Shown here in pieces: positions 44,099 through 54,246 of a stretch of DNA of 64,000 nucleotides (position 1 is its first letter; the number at the start of each line of letters is the position of its first letter). The stretch covers positions 124,001-188,000 of the forward strand of contig NZ_JAFBEP010000002.1 in the NCBI RefSeq assembly GCF_016908775.1, given 5' to 3'. The stretch comes from Defluviitalea raffinosedens (GTDB lineage Bacteria > Bacillota > Clostridia > Lachnospirales > Defluviitaleaceae). The position numbers and the translations under genes are program-made. A model generated the notes under the pieces. It saw nothing but the letters and a program-made list of their open reading frames with translations, had not been told where the DNA came from and made no database searches.

Positions 44099-45766
44099 TT
44101 ATATCCCTTGTGCAGTTAATACTTTAGAAGTATCAGGCTTGGAAACAAGCTCATCTTTTGCCTCCTTAAACACTTCTTTTAAAACTTCATCGATGTTTTT
44201 AACCGGAATGACTTTTATATTATAATCTTCAAAGGTTTCCTGCCAATTGTCTGCAGGAATAAGTACTTCTTCAATTCCTGCTGATATTGCTGCATTGATT
44301 TTGGCATGTACACCCCCTACAGGATGAACATTTCCTCTTATTGAAATCTCGCCAGTCATGGCTATTTTATTAGAAACCGGCTTTTTTAAGATCGCTGAAT
44401 ATACTGCAGTAAAGATTGCAATTCCTGCAGAAGGTCCATCCACAGGCATTCCCCCGGGGAAATTGATATGAATATCGTAATCTTTATAGTTGACATTTAA
44501 AATGTTTTTCATAGCAGTTAAAACATTGTCTATTGATCCTTTGGCAGTACTTCTTCTTTTCATTTTTCCATTGGATTTATTAAATTCTTCTTCTTCAATA
44601 ATCCCTGTTACAGTTACAATCCCTTTTGATTTTTCCTCCGCAGGTTCAGCAATCACTTCAATTTCAAGTAATGCTCCCATTCGAACTCCGTAAACCGCAA
44701 GTCCATTAACACATCCTACAGCTTTTTCGGAGGATATCTTTTTATCAGGTCTCTTGCTGTATTGTCCAAATTCAATGACCCATTCCACATCTTTAACGGT
44801 GATCTCTTTCCTGTTTTCTATAGTAGCTATACATCCTGCCGTTTGAACGATATTCACTGCATCTCTTCCGTTAGACGCATACTGGGTGATCAGCTCTGCT
44901 ACTCCTTCCTCCAAAGCAAAAGCTCCCTTTTTTGCCGCATTCTTTACAATTTTCCCTACATCATCTTTAGTAAGAGGTTGAAAGAATATTTCGGTACATC
45001 GGGAACGAAGAGCCGGAGGTATTTCTTCCGGAGTTCTTGTTGTTGCTCCTATTAATCTGAAATCTGCGGGTAAACCATTTTGGAAAATATCATGAATATG
45101 ACTTGGAATATTGCTGTCTTCTGAAGAGTAGTATGCACTTTCTAAAAATACCTTTCTGTCTTCCAGAACCTTTAAAAGTTTGTTCATCTGTATGGGATGA
45201 AGTTCTCCTATTTCATCAATGAATAAAACGCCTCCATGGGCTTTGGTAACCGCTCCTGGTTTGGGTTGGGGAATTCCAGCGCTTCCATATGCCCCTGCCC
45301 CTTGGTAAATAGGATCATGAACAGAACCGATAAGAGGGTCTGCAATACCCCTTTCATCAAATCTGAGAGTCGTTGCATCCATTTCTATAAATTTCGCATC
45401 TTCTTTAAAAGGAGAGATAGCGATCTTTTTTGCTTCTTCCAGGGCAACTCTGGCAGCTGCGGTTTTACCTACCCCCGGTGGTCCGTATATGATGACGTGC
45501 TGTGGATTAGGTCCGCACAAAGCTGCCTTTAAGGCCTTCAGTCCATCATTCTGACCAATGATTTCATCGAAGGAACTGGGACGTGTTTTCTCCGATAAAG
45601 GCTCAGACAAATGAATTGCTCTTAATTTCTTTAATTTCTCTAATTCTTTCTTGGATTCTTTCCCAATAGAAGTTTTTGTAGTCTGCTGTGTTTTCAAAAG
45701 AGTGAAAAAATAAATTCCTACAATGATTGTAAATACAAACTGAATATAGATTAAAATATCGCTCAC
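44099..45766 (-). CDS. lonB: Membrane-anchored Lon-like protease LonB
   Basis: 555 residues, close to Bacillus LonB. N-terminal TM helix (about 4-24), AAA+ module with Walker [12 protein letters not shown] and Walker B GVLFIDEIGELH, and a Lon-type protease domain with the catalytic Ser in PVDGPSAGIAI and Lys in GGVHAKINAA. In Bacillus, LonB works in sporulation control. GTG start with AGGAGG seven bases upstream; the frame is open to 45817 but without a better site. Confidence 0.94.
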   Translation of the reverse strand: MSDILIYIQFVFTIIVGIYFFTLLKTQQTTKTSIGKESKKELEKLKKLRAIHLSEPLSEKTRPSSFDEIIGQNDGLKALKAALCGPNPQHVIIYGPPGVGKTAAARVALEEAKKIAISPFKEDAKFIEMDATTLRFDERGIADPLIGSVHDPIYQGAGAYGSAGIPQPKPGAVTKAHGGVLFIDEIGELHPIQMNKLLKVLEDRKVFLESAYYSSEDSNIPSHIHDIFQNGLPADFRLIGATTRTPEEIPPALRSRCTEIFFQPLTKDDVGKIVKNAAKKGAFALEEGVAELITQYASNGRDAVNIVQTAGCIATIENRKEITVKDVEWVIEFGQYSKRPDKKISSEKAVGCVNGLAVYGVRMGALLEIEVIAEPAEEKSKGIVTVTGIIEEEEFNKSNGKMKRRSTAKGSIDNVLTAMKNILNVNYKDYDIHINFPGGMPVDGPSAGIAIFTAVYSAILKKPVSNKIAMTGEISIRGNVHPVGGVHAKINAAISAGIEEVLIPADNWQETFEDYNIKVIPVKNIDEVLKEVFKEAKDELVSKPDTSKVLTAQGI

Positions 45767-45836
45767 GAAATATCCTCCTATCATGCGTCCAAGGTGATTT
45801 ACGTATAGTATGCACAATCAGGAGGTTTTTATGATA

Positions 45837-45871
45837 TAAAAAGTGTACAATCTTTCGATTGTACACTTTTA
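45837..45871. terminator. Terminator of clpX
   Basis: AAAAGTGTACAATC, TTTC loop, perfect complement, with A- and T-runs on both sides. Confidence 0.85.
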
Positions 45872-45886
45872 TTGAAATATACTGTT

Positions 45887-47182
45887 TTATGAGGCTGATT
45901 CTCCTCTTTTGGCTTTTTTCTTCTTTGGCTTTTTGATCGGCTGTTTGTTTGGATTAATAATAATCTCCGGCTTTCTATTAAACTCAACAGTTTCTTTTGT
46001 AATAATACATTTCTCCACGTCTTTAGTAGACGGAATTTCATACATAACATCTGTCATCAATTCTTCAAGAATTGCTCTTAAGCCTCTGGCACCAGTTTCT
46101 CTTTCAATTGCTTTCTTGGCAATTAAATTCAGTGCTTCTTGCTCAAATTCGATGATAACGTCATCCATTTCAAACAATTTCTTATATTGCTTGATCAGTG
46201 CATTCTTAGGTTCCGTTAAGATCTGTATAAGAGCTTCTTCATCCAGGCTGTTTAAAGTTACGATAACAGGCACCCGACCGATGAATTCAGGAATAAGACC
46301 AAATTTAAGCAAATCTTGTGGTAAAAGATGGTTGAGAACTTCTCCGATATTTTTTTCCTTTTTACTCTTTACCTCTGCACCAAAGCCCATTCCCTTTTTA
46401 CCGATTCTTTTTTCAATAATCTTCTCGATTCCGTCAAAAGCTCCACCACAAATAAATAAAATATTGGTCGTGTCAATCTGAATGAATTCCTGATGAGGAT
46501 GCTTTCGCCCTCCCTGGGGTGGAACAGAAGCCACTGTACCTTCCAGAATTTTAAGAAGGGCTTGCTGCACACCTTCACCGCTTACATCTCTCGTTATGGA
46601 CGGATTATCAGATTTACGGGCAATTTTATCTATTTCATCAATATATATAATGCCTTGTTCTGCTCTTTCAATATCATAATCTGCTGCCTGAATAAGTTTC
46701 AGCAAGATATTTTCTACATCTTCACCAACATAACCTGCTTCAGTCAGAGATGTTGCATCTGCCATCGCAAATGGAACATTCAACATTTTTGCTAAGGTTT
46801 GTGCAAGCAAAGTTTTACCTGAGCCTGTAGGACCAAGCATCAAAATATTACTTTTTTGGAGCTCAACATCATCATAACGGTCATCAGAATAAATTCTTTT
46901 ATAATGATTATACACCGCAACAGCAAGGGCTTTTTTTGCTTTATCTTGCCCTATAACATATTCATCCAAAACAGCCTTAATTTCTTTGGGTTTAGGAACC
47001 TTAGCGACTTCTCTATTTTCAGGAAGATCATCGAATTCTTCTTCTATGATCTCGGAGCACAGCTCAATGCATTCATCACATATATATACACCAGGGCCAG
47101 CGATTAAGCGTCTCACTTGCTCCTGGTTTTTTCCGCAAAATGAACACTTAAGCTGTTTCTTCTCTTCATATCTTCCAGCCAT
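45887..47182 (-). CDS. clpX: ClpXP unfoldase subunit ClpX
   Basis: 431 residues. N-terminal zinc-binding domain [11 protein letters not shown]...[11 protein letters not shown]+ Walker [17 protein letters not shown], Walker [12 protein letters not shown], pore-loop GYVGEDVE, and sensor motifs including GARGLRAI. The IGFx-type ClpP docking loop is seen as [13 protein letters not shown]. Unfolds tagged proteins into ClpP, encoded 21 bases upstream. AGAGGTGAG before the ATG. Confidence 0.97.
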   Translation of the reverse strand: MAGRYEEKKQLKCSFCGKNQEQVRRLIAGPGVYICDECIELCSEIIEEEFDDLPENREVAKVPKPKEIKAVLDEYVIGQDKAKKALAVAVYNHYKRIYSDDRYDDVELQKSNILMLGPTGSGKTLLAQTLAKMLNVPFAMADATSLTEAGYVGEDVENILLKLIQAADYDIERAEQGIIYIDEIDKIARKSDNPSITRDVSGEGVQQALLKILEGTVASVPPQGGRKHPHQEFIQIDTTNILFICGGAFDGIEKIIEKRIGKKGMGFGAEVKSKKEKNIGEVLNHLLPQDLLKFGLIPEFIGRVPVIVTLNSLDEEALIQILTEPKNALIKQYKKLFEMDDVIIEFEQEALNLIAKKAIERETGARGLRAILEELMTDVMYEIPSTKDVEKCIITKETVEFNRKPEIIINPNKQPIKKPKKKKAKRGESAS

Positions 47183-47203
47183 TAGCTCACCTCTTATTAT
47201 TTA

Positions 47204-47788
47204 CTACTTCCTTGAAGTAATCACTTCATCAATCAGCCCATATTCTTTCGCTTCCTGTGCGGTCATGAAATAGTCTCTTTCTACATCTCTCTCAATTTTT
47301 TCAAGGGGTTGCCCGGTATTCTCACTTAACATTTGATTCATTTTTTTCTTGGTTTTAAGAATATGCTCTGCATGAATCTGAATATCTGTTGCCTGACCCC
47401 TTGCCCCTCCTAAAGGCTGATGAATCATGACTTCTGCATTAGGAACAGCAAATCTTTTTCCTTTTGCTCCGCCACTGAGTAGAAAAGCGCCCATACTTGC
47501 AGCCATACCTATGCAAATAGTGGATACATCCGGCTTAATATAGTGCATCGTATCATAGATTGCCATACCTGCTGTAATAGAGCCACCAGGACTATTTATA
47601 TATAAATGAATATCTTTATCAGGATCTTCTGCTTCCAGGAACAAAAGCTGTGCAACAACCAGGTTTGCTGTAACATCGTTGATTTCTTCACCAAGAAAAA
47701 TAATTCTGTCTTTTAGCAGTCTGGAATAAATATCATAGGAACGTTCGCCCCTACTGGTCTGTTCAACAACTACTGGCACTAAGCTCAT
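47204..47788 (-). CDS. clpP: ATP-dependent Clp protease proteolytic subunit ClpP
   Basis: 194 residues. Catalytic triad S98 (GMAASMGAF), H123 (MIHQPLGG) and D172 (VERDYFM). Forms tetradecameric barrels capped by ClpX. AAGGAGG before the ATG; lies between tig and clpX in one operon. Confidence 0.98.
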   Translation of the reverse strand: MSLVPVVVEQTSRGERSYDIYSRLLKDRIIFLGEEINDVTANLVVAQLLFLEAEDPDKDIHLYINSPGGSITAGMAIYDTMHYIKPDVSTICIGMAASMGAFLLSGGAKGKRFAVPNAEVMIHQPLGGARGQATDIQIHAEHILKTKKKMNQMLSENTGQPLEKIERDVERDYFMTAQEAKEYGLIDEVITSRK

Positions 47789-47839
47789 ACAGCATTCCTC
47801 CTTATACTTATTTTTAGCATAGAGTATAATTTCTGCGGA

Positions 47840-49129
47840 TTAATTTGCTTCTTTTGCGCTATCTACTACCAAGTCAACAGCTTTTCTGATTTTGATATCT
47901 TCTCTTATTGCTTCTTTTTCCGCATCTCCAACATTACTTAATAATTTGTCTAACTCCATCTGATATTGTTCAGCCATTCTCTTGAATTCATCATTTAGTT
48001 CTTCATCCGTTACTTCAATGTTTTCATTCTTAGCAATTTCTTCAAGAACTAATCTTGCTTTTACTTGGAACTCTGCATCAGAACGGAAGTTTTCTCTAAG
48101 ATTTTCCATTGTTTGTCCTGTAAATTGAAGATATTGTTCAACTGGCAAGCCTTGATATTTCATTCTCATGCTGAAGTCTTGTACCATCTGATCAATTTGA
48201 TTATTAATCATTACTTCCGGTACATCCATTTTTGCATTTTCAATGACTTTTTCAAGGGCATTTCTTTCTTTTTCTAACTTAGCAGCTTTTTCTTTTTGCT
48301 CTAACAGTTTTGCCTTAATATCTTGTTTGTATTCATCTAAAGTTTCAAATTCGGAAACATCCTTTGCAAATTCATCATCTAATGCTGAAAGTTCTTTTTC
48401 TTTAATTTCTTTAATTTTTACTTTAAATAAAGCTGGTTTACCTGCTAAATCCTTTTGATGATAGTTTTCAGGGAAAGTAACATTAACTTCTACTTCATCT
48501 CCAGGATTTGCTCCGATGAGTTGTTCTTCAAAAGTATCAATAAAGCTGTGAGAACCTATTTTAAGAGAATAATCTGCTCCTTTTCCGCCCTCAAAAGCTT
48601 TTCCATCCATAAATCCTTCAAAATCTATAATAACTTCATCTCCGTCTTTAACAGGACGGTCTGTTACCGTAATAATACGGGCATTTTGATCTTGAACTTT
48701 CTTTAATTCTTCTTCAATTTCTTCATCTTTCACTTCAATATCCATTTTTGGTACTGTAACTTCTTTATATTGACCTAATGTTACCTCAGGCTTTACTGTT
48801 ACAATAGCAGTAAGCACTATATCCTTACCTTTTTCAATTTTTTCAACATCAAATTCAGGTCTTGATACAACTTCTAAATTGTGTTCTTTAATTGCCGCTT
48901 CATATGCGTCAGGAATAACGTAATTAATGGCATCTTCATAAAAAATCTCTGGACCATACATTTTTTCTACAAATGCTCTTGGAGCTTTTCCTTTACGGAA
49001 TCCAGGAATTGAAATATGTTTTTTATTTTTATTGAAGGCATATTGCATACCTTCTTCAAATCTTTCTGCCGAAACTCCAATTGTCAATTTAACTTGATTA
49101 TTTTCTAATCTTTCTAACTGCGAACTCAT
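47840..49129 (-). CDS. tig: Trigger factor
   Basis: 429 residues. N-terminal ribosome-binding domain with the signature IPGFRKGKAPR (G-F-R-K-G-K), a central FKBP-type peptidyl-prolyl isomerase domain (VKDGDEVIIDFEGFMDGKAFEGG), and a C-terminal helical chaperone domain. Binds nascent chains at the ribosome exit. AAGGAGG before the ATG. First gene of the tig-clpP-clpX operon. Confidence 0.97.
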   Translation of the reverse strand: MSSQLERLENNQVKLTIGVSAERFEEGMQYAFNKNKKHISIPGFRKGKAPRAFVEKMYGPEIFYEDAINYVIPDAYEAAIKEHNLEVVSRPEFDVEKIEKGKDIVLTAIVTVKPEVTLGQYKEVTVPKMDIEVKDEEIEEELKKVQDQNARIITVTDRPVKDGDEVIIDFEGFMDGKAFEGGKGADYSLKIGSHSFIDTFEEQLIGANPGDEVEVNVTFPENYHQKDLAGKPALFKVKIKEIKEKELSALDDEFAKDVSEFETLDEYKQDIKAKLLEQKEKAAKLEKERNALEKVIENAKMDVPEVMINNQIDQMVQDFSMRMKYQGLPVEQYLQFTGQTMENLRENFRSDAEFQVKARLVLEEIAKNENIEVTDEELNDEFKRMAEQYQMELDKLLSNVGDAEKEAIREDIKIRKAVDLVVDSAKEAN

Positions 49130-49332
49130 TCATTTGTCCTCCTTGAACGATATTTTTATCTATGTACATTGCTTTATCAGGTGCACATAGTATTTTTGTA
49201 AAGTAAAATTTACAAATAGCCATTTAAATATTATACCATATACTATACTGTAAATCTACTAAAATGCATATTTTCTTTATTATCACCAGTTTCCAAAACA
49301 TTATATCTAATAAAAAAAACAACGTCAAGGCG

Positions 49333-49614
49333 TCATATGATTTCTATTTCGATATCATAAATTTCCGCTTCAATATTATTTTCTATATAATTAATTACAT
49401 TTTGAATCATTTGGTCGGCATGTTGGGTCTCCTGAGAAACACAGGCAATGCCTATCACTCCATTCTGATGGGAATCCTGCATTTCTATTTCAGCAATGGA
49501 TACATTAAAGCGATGTTTGACTTTGCTTATAATACTTTTTAAAATCATTCTCTTTTCCTTTAATGACGATACCCAGTTTGCCCGGAAATAAATCTTGCAT
49601 GTTCCAATGATCAT
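49333..49614 (-). CDS. DUF503 protein, YlxP-like
   Basis: 93 residues, the length of Bacillus YlxP. Pattern MIIGTCKIYFRANWVSSLKEKRM, then VSIAEIEMQDSHQNGVIGIACVS, a ferredoxin-like fold of unknown role often found near ribosome-maturation genes. GGAG lies before the ATG at 49614; the longer frame to 49662 adds residues without family support. Confidence 0.85.
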   Translation of the reverse strand: MIIGTCKIYFRANWVSSLKEKRMILKSIISKVKHRFNVSIAEIEMQDSHQNGVIGIACVSQETQHADQMIQNVINYIENNIEAEIYDIEIEII

Positions 49615-49749
49615 AATAACACTCCATTTATATGTTTTTCCTAAATAAATAGGATGCTCCATATAGGAATATTATAAACTATATTATCATATTCTATGAA
49701 AAAGAACAAAGTGCTCTGAAAAATCATTCGATCTTTGAATACAAAATAA

Positions 49750-49789
49750 GCTAAACTCTTCTTAAGGAATATCTTAAAAAGAATTTAGC
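49750..49789 (-). terminator. Terminator of the GH16 gene
   Basis: Minus strand GCTAAATTCTT, A/T-rich interior, AAGAGTTTAGC, then TTATTTTG. Confidence 0.65.
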
Positions 49790-49804
49790 CTAGTATAGCC
49801 ACAA

Positions 49805-50623
49805 TTATTCAGAGCGATCATATTGTGTCACACGAATCCAGTCGTATTCTGCTGTCAATGGTACTTTCCCATCGAAAGCATTGAGCCAACCGTCAACACC
49901 TGTTCCCGGCCACACATTCATCATTACTTTGGCAGGAGTAACAGGAATGTTCTCGGTGGCTGTATATACTGGTTCTCCATCCACATACCAGGTAATTGAG
50001 CCTGGCAGCCATTCAAATCCATAGGTATGAAAATCTTCAGAAGCATCAAAGCCTAAATCATGCAAATATTCATGGTTACCAATGCCATTGGTAAAATAGT
50101 TAAACTGTACTTTTGTAGTATCTTTACCCAGAAACTCAATATCTATTTCATCCCAGGGATTGTTGTCACTGGGACCGGTATATGTAAAGAATGATGACAC
50201 AACACCATCGTTTTTGATAGGTTTCATTCTTACTTCATATAAACCATAACTATAAAAACCTCTGGTACGATATTCCCCTCCTGAATATTTAGGGCTGGCA
50301 TTTTCTCCATCAGTATTTATAGTTAATTTCATGATCCCATTTTCAAAGTTTACATTGTCCTTTCTCCATGTACAGTCAAACATATTGCCATTAGTCCATC
50401 CATCTGCCACTTCAAACAGCTCTTCATCATGAGCATCCAAGTCTGTTTTAAGAACTGTTGTTGCCTTTTGCTCAGTATCTTTTGCTGCCTCTTGTATGTT
50501 ATTGCTGGCTCCCATCTTTTGATCTCCTTTCTGATTACTTTCGTTAACGTCTTTTGGACCACATCCCGTCAGGACAATTGATGTAACTAAAATAATTCCT
50601 AATGTCTTCATAAACTTATGCAT
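49805..50623 (-). CDS. GH16 beta-glucanase lipoprotein, lichenase type
   Basis: 272 residues. Lipoprotein signal ending VLTGC (Cys21), a 40-residue polar linker, then a complete GH16 jelly-roll. The catalytic motif DEIDIEFLG places the nucleophile E159, D161 and acid/base E163; [17 protein letters not shown] and WYVDG match bacterial beta-1,3-1,4-glucanases such as Bacillus BglS and Clostridium LicB. Expected to cut mixed-linkage glucan on the cell surface. AAGGAGCT before the ATG. Last gene of the beta-glucan locus. Confidence 0.93.
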   Translation of the reverse strand: MHKFMKTLGIILVTSIVLTGCGPKDVNESNQKGDQKMGASNNIQEAAKDTEQKATTVLKTDLDAHDEELFEVADGWTNGNMFDCTWRKDNVNFENGIMKLTINTDGENASPKYSGGEYRTRGFYSYGLYEVRMKPIKNDGVVSSFFTYTGPSDNNPWDEIDIEFLGKDTTKVQFNYFTNGIGNHEYLHDLGFDASEDFHTYGFEWLPGSITWYVDGEPVYTATENIPVTPAKVMMNVWPGTGVDGWLNAFDGKVPLTAEYDWIRVTQYDRSE

Positions 50624-50752
50624 GCTGATCAGCTCCTTGTTTTGCTTTTAAAAAGTTATTGCCCAGCAAATATAGTATAACGGTTTGAATTTTAATAATA
50701 TAGAGCATAATATTATGATATTGTTAGGCAATATTAAGATTTACGTGCACAA

Positions 50753-50812
50753 CTTAATGGCCCAATTGCTAAAAGAAAAAATTGCAAATCCTTTAGCAAC
50801 TGGGCCATTAAG
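50753..50812 (-). terminator. Long hairpin after the anchored solute-binding protein gene
   Basis: A 22-bp nearly perfect stem (CTTAATGGCCCA(A/G)TTGCTAAA and complement, 50753-50775 with 50791-50812). No good T-run follows, so it may stabilise the message rather than terminate. Confidence 0.5.
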
Positions 50813-50828
50813 CTGATCCTATACTCTC

Positions 50829-52100
50829 TTAATCTACAGACATATTTTTTATAAACTCTTCATCGTTAATTTCTCCTGCCATCATTTCTTTTAACAACAA
50901 GTAGTATTTTTCTGTCAACTCTTCAGACATAATTTGGTCATAAGCATGATATAGTGTTCTGTCCTTGTTCATTTCCCAAATCTTATAGAGCAAAGGGAAA
51001 CGCTCCTGATCAATGCTTTGATTACAGTAAACCGGAATGCCGCTGCCTACTTCGCATACTATAATATCTGATACTTCACGCATAATATCTATGTACATAT
51101 TAACCAATTCTTCATCTTTTGCAATGAGCCCTTTTTTATTGATCACAAATGTATCTACAAAGCCTCCTATACCTTCTTTATTATTTCCATTTGGAAAAGG
51201 AATAACATCTACTTGATCTGAAACTTTTGATAACTCTCCTTCCAGGAAAGTAGTCGCCCAGCTGCCATAATACAGCATGGCTCCTTTTCCCTGTGCAAAA
51301 TAATAAACGGCATTGTATCCATCACATTCCAAATAATTATCCTGCCACGCTCCCAACTCAACGAGATGATATAATTTACTTGCTGAATTACCAAATTGTG
51401 GAGTTGAAAATAAAGAGTGATCTTTTACTGCATCAAATATGCTTTTCCCCGTTCCTTCTCCCTGAACCAAACCCATATAGTAAAGAGACGGAACCCAGCC
51501 CTCTAACGCGCTGGTAACCAGGGGATCATAATTCTTTTCTTGTAAATGATTAATCGTCTCAATAAATTGATCATAATCCTCAGGATATTTCAGCTTATTC
51601 TCTGAGAATATCTGCCTGTTGCAAAACATGGTCGCCGTCCATCCATATAATGGAAGCCCATATATTTTATTATTAAAAGTGAAGGCATTCATACCACCAT
51701 CAATAACCTCTGACTGAATCTGCCTGTTTTTCACTGCTAGCGAAAGGTCATAAGCTACATCAGCATCAACCAATCTTTCCAGTTTACTGAATCCCCACCA
51801 AAAAAACATATCTGGAAGGTTGCCAGTAAATAAAGCATTATTTATTGCCGCTTGATAAACTTCATTTTTATACACAGTTATTTCAAATGTAATATTGGGA
51901 TTTTTTTCTTCATACTTTTTAAAAACTCTTTCCAAAGCCTCTTCCGTATCTCCATGAATAGTCCATACTCGAATAACTTCTTTTTTGTTCTTATTATCTG
52001 AAGCATCGCCCCAAATAAAATCTGAATAAATGTTTAGCAGTAAAACTATTAAAGTGATCCCCAAGAAAAATAAAAGCTTTATAATCGGATTATCTTTCAA
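50829..52100 (-). CDS. Membrane-anchored extracellular solute-binding protein
   Basis: 423 residues. Family 1 sugar-binding fold (VIRVWTIHGDTEEALERVFKKYEEKNP, NLPDMFFWWGF, GKGAMLYYGSWATTFLEGE). Residues 8-25 form an uncleaved-looking TM anchor and no lipobox Cys is present, unlike the lipoprotein at 54247. TTG start, AAAGGTGG upstream. It may be a second ligand-binding protein for the transporter or a sugar-sensing partner of the nearby kinase. Confidence 0.8.
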   Translation of the reverse strand: MKDNPIIKLLFFLGITLIVLLLNIYSDFIWGDASDNKNKKEVIRVWTIHGDTEEALERVFKKYEEKNPNITFEITVYKNEVYQAAINNALFTGNLPDMFFWWGFSKLERLVDADVAYDLSLAVKNRQIQSEVIDGGMNAFTFNNKIYGLPLYGWTATMFCNRQIFSENKLKYPEDYDQFIETINHLQEKNYDPLVTSALEGWVPSLYYMGLVQGEGTGKSIFDAVKDHSLFSTPQFGNSASKLYHLVELGAWQDNYLECDGYNAVYYFAQGKGAMLYYGSWATTFLEGELSKVSDQVDVIPFPNGNNKEGIGGFVDTFVINKKGLIAKDEELVNMYIDIMREVSDIIVCEVGSGIPVYCNQSIDQERFPLLYKIWEMNKDRTLYHAYDQIMSEELTEKYYLLLKEMMAGEINDEEFIKNMSVD

Positions 52101-52263
52101 GCTTTTTCTGCCACCTTTCAGATATTTCTAAATATCGTGAACAAGTAAATTATATCATATAGTTTTGATACTATACAAGCTTTCCTACTAATTACAGATC
52201 GCAAAACTTTCTCCAATAGTTCAATATCCTTGTAAAATTAAACATATCTAAAAACAGACAAAA

Positions 52264-52297
52264 ACTTAGACGAACACATAAATGTGCTCATCTAAGT
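52264..52297 (-). terminator. Terminator of the sugar ABC operon
   Basis: Minus strand ACTTAGATGAGCACA, TTTA loop, TGTGTTCGTCTAAGTTTTTG. Confidence 0.85.
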
Positions 52298-52332
52298 TCC
52301 TACATTTTAGTTTATTGCTTTGCTTTAATCTA

Positions 52333-53181
52333 TTATCCCTTAACTGCACCAGCAGTCATACCAGTAACGAAATACTTCTGTAACCCGAAAAATATAATTG
52401 AAACTGGTAAAGTGGTTACACAGCCAGCAGCCATCAACAAATCGTAACGGTTTTGATAGTTGCCAACATACAAACGTATTCCTACCGGTATGGTTGCTAC
52501 GTCAGCTGATGTCGTCAATACCCATGCAAACAAAAGTTCATCCCAGGCCATAAGAAATATGTATATACCTGTTGCAATGATTCCTACTTTAGCTATAGGT
52601 AGTATTATTCTTACAAATGCCCCAAATCGACTGCATCCGTCGATGATTGCAGCTTCCTCCAATTCAGTCGGAATACTTGCAAAAAAACCTCTTAAAATCC
52701 ATATACTGAAAGGAATAAAGAAGGCTGAATATACGATTACTACTCCCTGATAAGTATTGATCAACTGAATTTCAAATGTATCCTGGATCTTAATGAACAT
52801 TAAATAAAGAGGCAACAAAAACATAATTCCCGGAACCATCTGGGTTGCTAAAACTGTGGCACCAAATATATTAGAGCCGGGGAATTTGAAACGGGAAACT
52901 GCATATCCTGCCAGAGTCGCTATACTTAGTGCCACAGCAGTAGTCGCGCTGCAAATGATAAAACTATTTCTAAAATACTGGAAGAAATTCACTCTTCGCC
53001 ACATTTCAATATAGTTTTCAAAATGCATCGGTATTCCATAATCGCCGGTTACTATTTCACCCTGTGTCAATAAAGACGATACCACCATCCAGATAATGGG
53101 TGCAACAGCAAAAAAGACAAATATACCTAATACAATATGTCCTAAGATATCAAATCTTCTTTTTCGTTTTTTATAATTCAC
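52333..53181 (-). CDS. Sugar ABC transporter permease, MalG-like
   Basis: 282 residues, six TM helices. Coupling-loop EAA motif ELEEAAIIDGCSRFGAFVRIILP, typical of CUT1 carbohydrate permeases. GTG start sharing one base with the stop of the upstream permease, so they are translationally coupled. Confidence 0.92.
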   Translation of the reverse strand: MNYKKRKRRFDILGHIVLGIFVFFAVAPIIWMVVSSLLTQGEIVTGDYGIPMHFENYIEMWRRVNFFQYFRNSFIICSATTAVALSIATLAGYAVSRFKFPGSNIFGATVLATQMVPGIMFLLPLYLMFIKIQDTFEIQLINTYQGVVIVYSAFFIPFSIWILRGFFASIPTELEEAAIIDGCSRFGAFVRIILPIAKVGIIATGIYIFLMAWDELLFAWVLTTSADVATIPVGIRLYVGNYQNRYDLLMAAGCVTTLPVSIIFFGLQKYFVTGMTAGAVKG

Positions 53182-54173
53182 TAGTCATTCACCACCAAAT
53201 CATCCTGAAAGACTTTATACCATAATGCAACTAAAATCATAACACATATCATTACAATCACTGTGGCAGCAGCACCAGTTCCAAACTGCCATATCTGGAA
53301 TGAGTTTCTGTTAATATTTGTCATTAATAAATCCCCGTATTCTCCAGGGAATCCCGCACCATGGCCAAACATCATTGCAACGATGTTAAAGGAATAAACA
53401 TAATTTAAAATACCGTTCAAAATTTGAATAGATAAAACAGGCCTGAGTAAAGGCAGTGTAACATGGCGGAATCTGCCCCAGGCATTGGCTCCATCAATTT
53501 CAGCCGCCTCATAGTATTCATCCGGGATTTGCTGTAATCCTGCTAACAGCATTAACATTACAAAAGGAACTTGTCTCCATATGGTTGGTATTATGATTGC
53601 AACCAATACTATTGGTCCTGTTAACCAGAAAGGTTTGGTTGGTAGTATATGTAATATATCCACTAATACTCTGTTTATAATTCCATCATTCTGCCACATA
53701 AATCCCCACAACATACCTACAACAAAAGAAGGAACAACCCAGGGAGTCATTAATAATGTTCTTGCCAGTCCACGGAATTTAAACTCCCGATTCAGCAGAA
53801 TAGCAAGTAAAAGTGCTATCACAATAACACTCACACTGCATGCAGTTCCAAATATCGCTGTATTTCTTAATGCATTGAGGAAACCAGAACGAATGGTGCT
53901 TTGCGGATCAAATAACACTGTTCTATAGTTATCAAGACCAATAAACGGAGCTTTTAAAAACTGTCTTAAAGTAAATTGATTGAGCTTCAGAAAGGACATA
54001 CATAGACCTGATACAATAGGTATTAAATGTATGATGATCATCCCTATTACAGCCGGTGTAATCATCAAATATGCTAATTTATTGCTTTTAATTCTGTGCA
54101 GAAGTCTTGTCTTTTCATCTTTTACTGCCTTTTTTGGTCCATTTATTTTCGGTTGCCGCAATTCTAAACGCAT
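53181..54173 (-). CDS. Sugar ABC transporter permease, MalF-like
   Basis: 330 residues, six TM helices plus a basic N-terminus of about 30 residues. EAA motif EYYEAAEIDGANAWGRFRHVTLPLL. The ATG at 54173 has AGAGGTG upstream; the frame is open to 54188. Forms the channel with the MalG-like permease. No ATPase gene is in the locus, so a shared MsmX/UgpC-type ATPase encoded elsewhere is probably used. Confidence 0.92.
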   Translation of the reverse strand: MRLELRQPKINGPKKAVKDEKTRLLHRIKSNKLAYLMITPAVIGMIIIHLIPIVSGLCMSFLKLNQFTLRQFLKAPFIGLDNYRTVLFDPQSTIRSGFLNALRNTAIFGTACSVSVIVIALLLAILLNREFKFRGLARTLLMTPWVVPSFVVGMLWGFMWQNDGIINRVLVDILHILPTKPFWLTGPIVLVAIIIPTIWRQVPFVMLMLLAGLQQIPDEYYEAAEIDGANAWGRFRHVTLPLLRPVLSIQILNGILNYVYSFNIVAMMFGHGAGFPGEYGDLLMTNINRNSFQIWQFGTGAAATVIVMICVMILVALWYKVFQDDLVVND

Positions 54174-54246
54174 TTCTACACCTCTCAACGATTAAGTGAT
54201 CAACCGCTGCAATAAACGCTTTATTGCAGCGGTTTATTTGCTTTAA

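Noticed and set aside
45603-46050. Short minus-strand frames overlapping clpX and lonB
   Set aside because: Out-of-frame shadows of the two genes.
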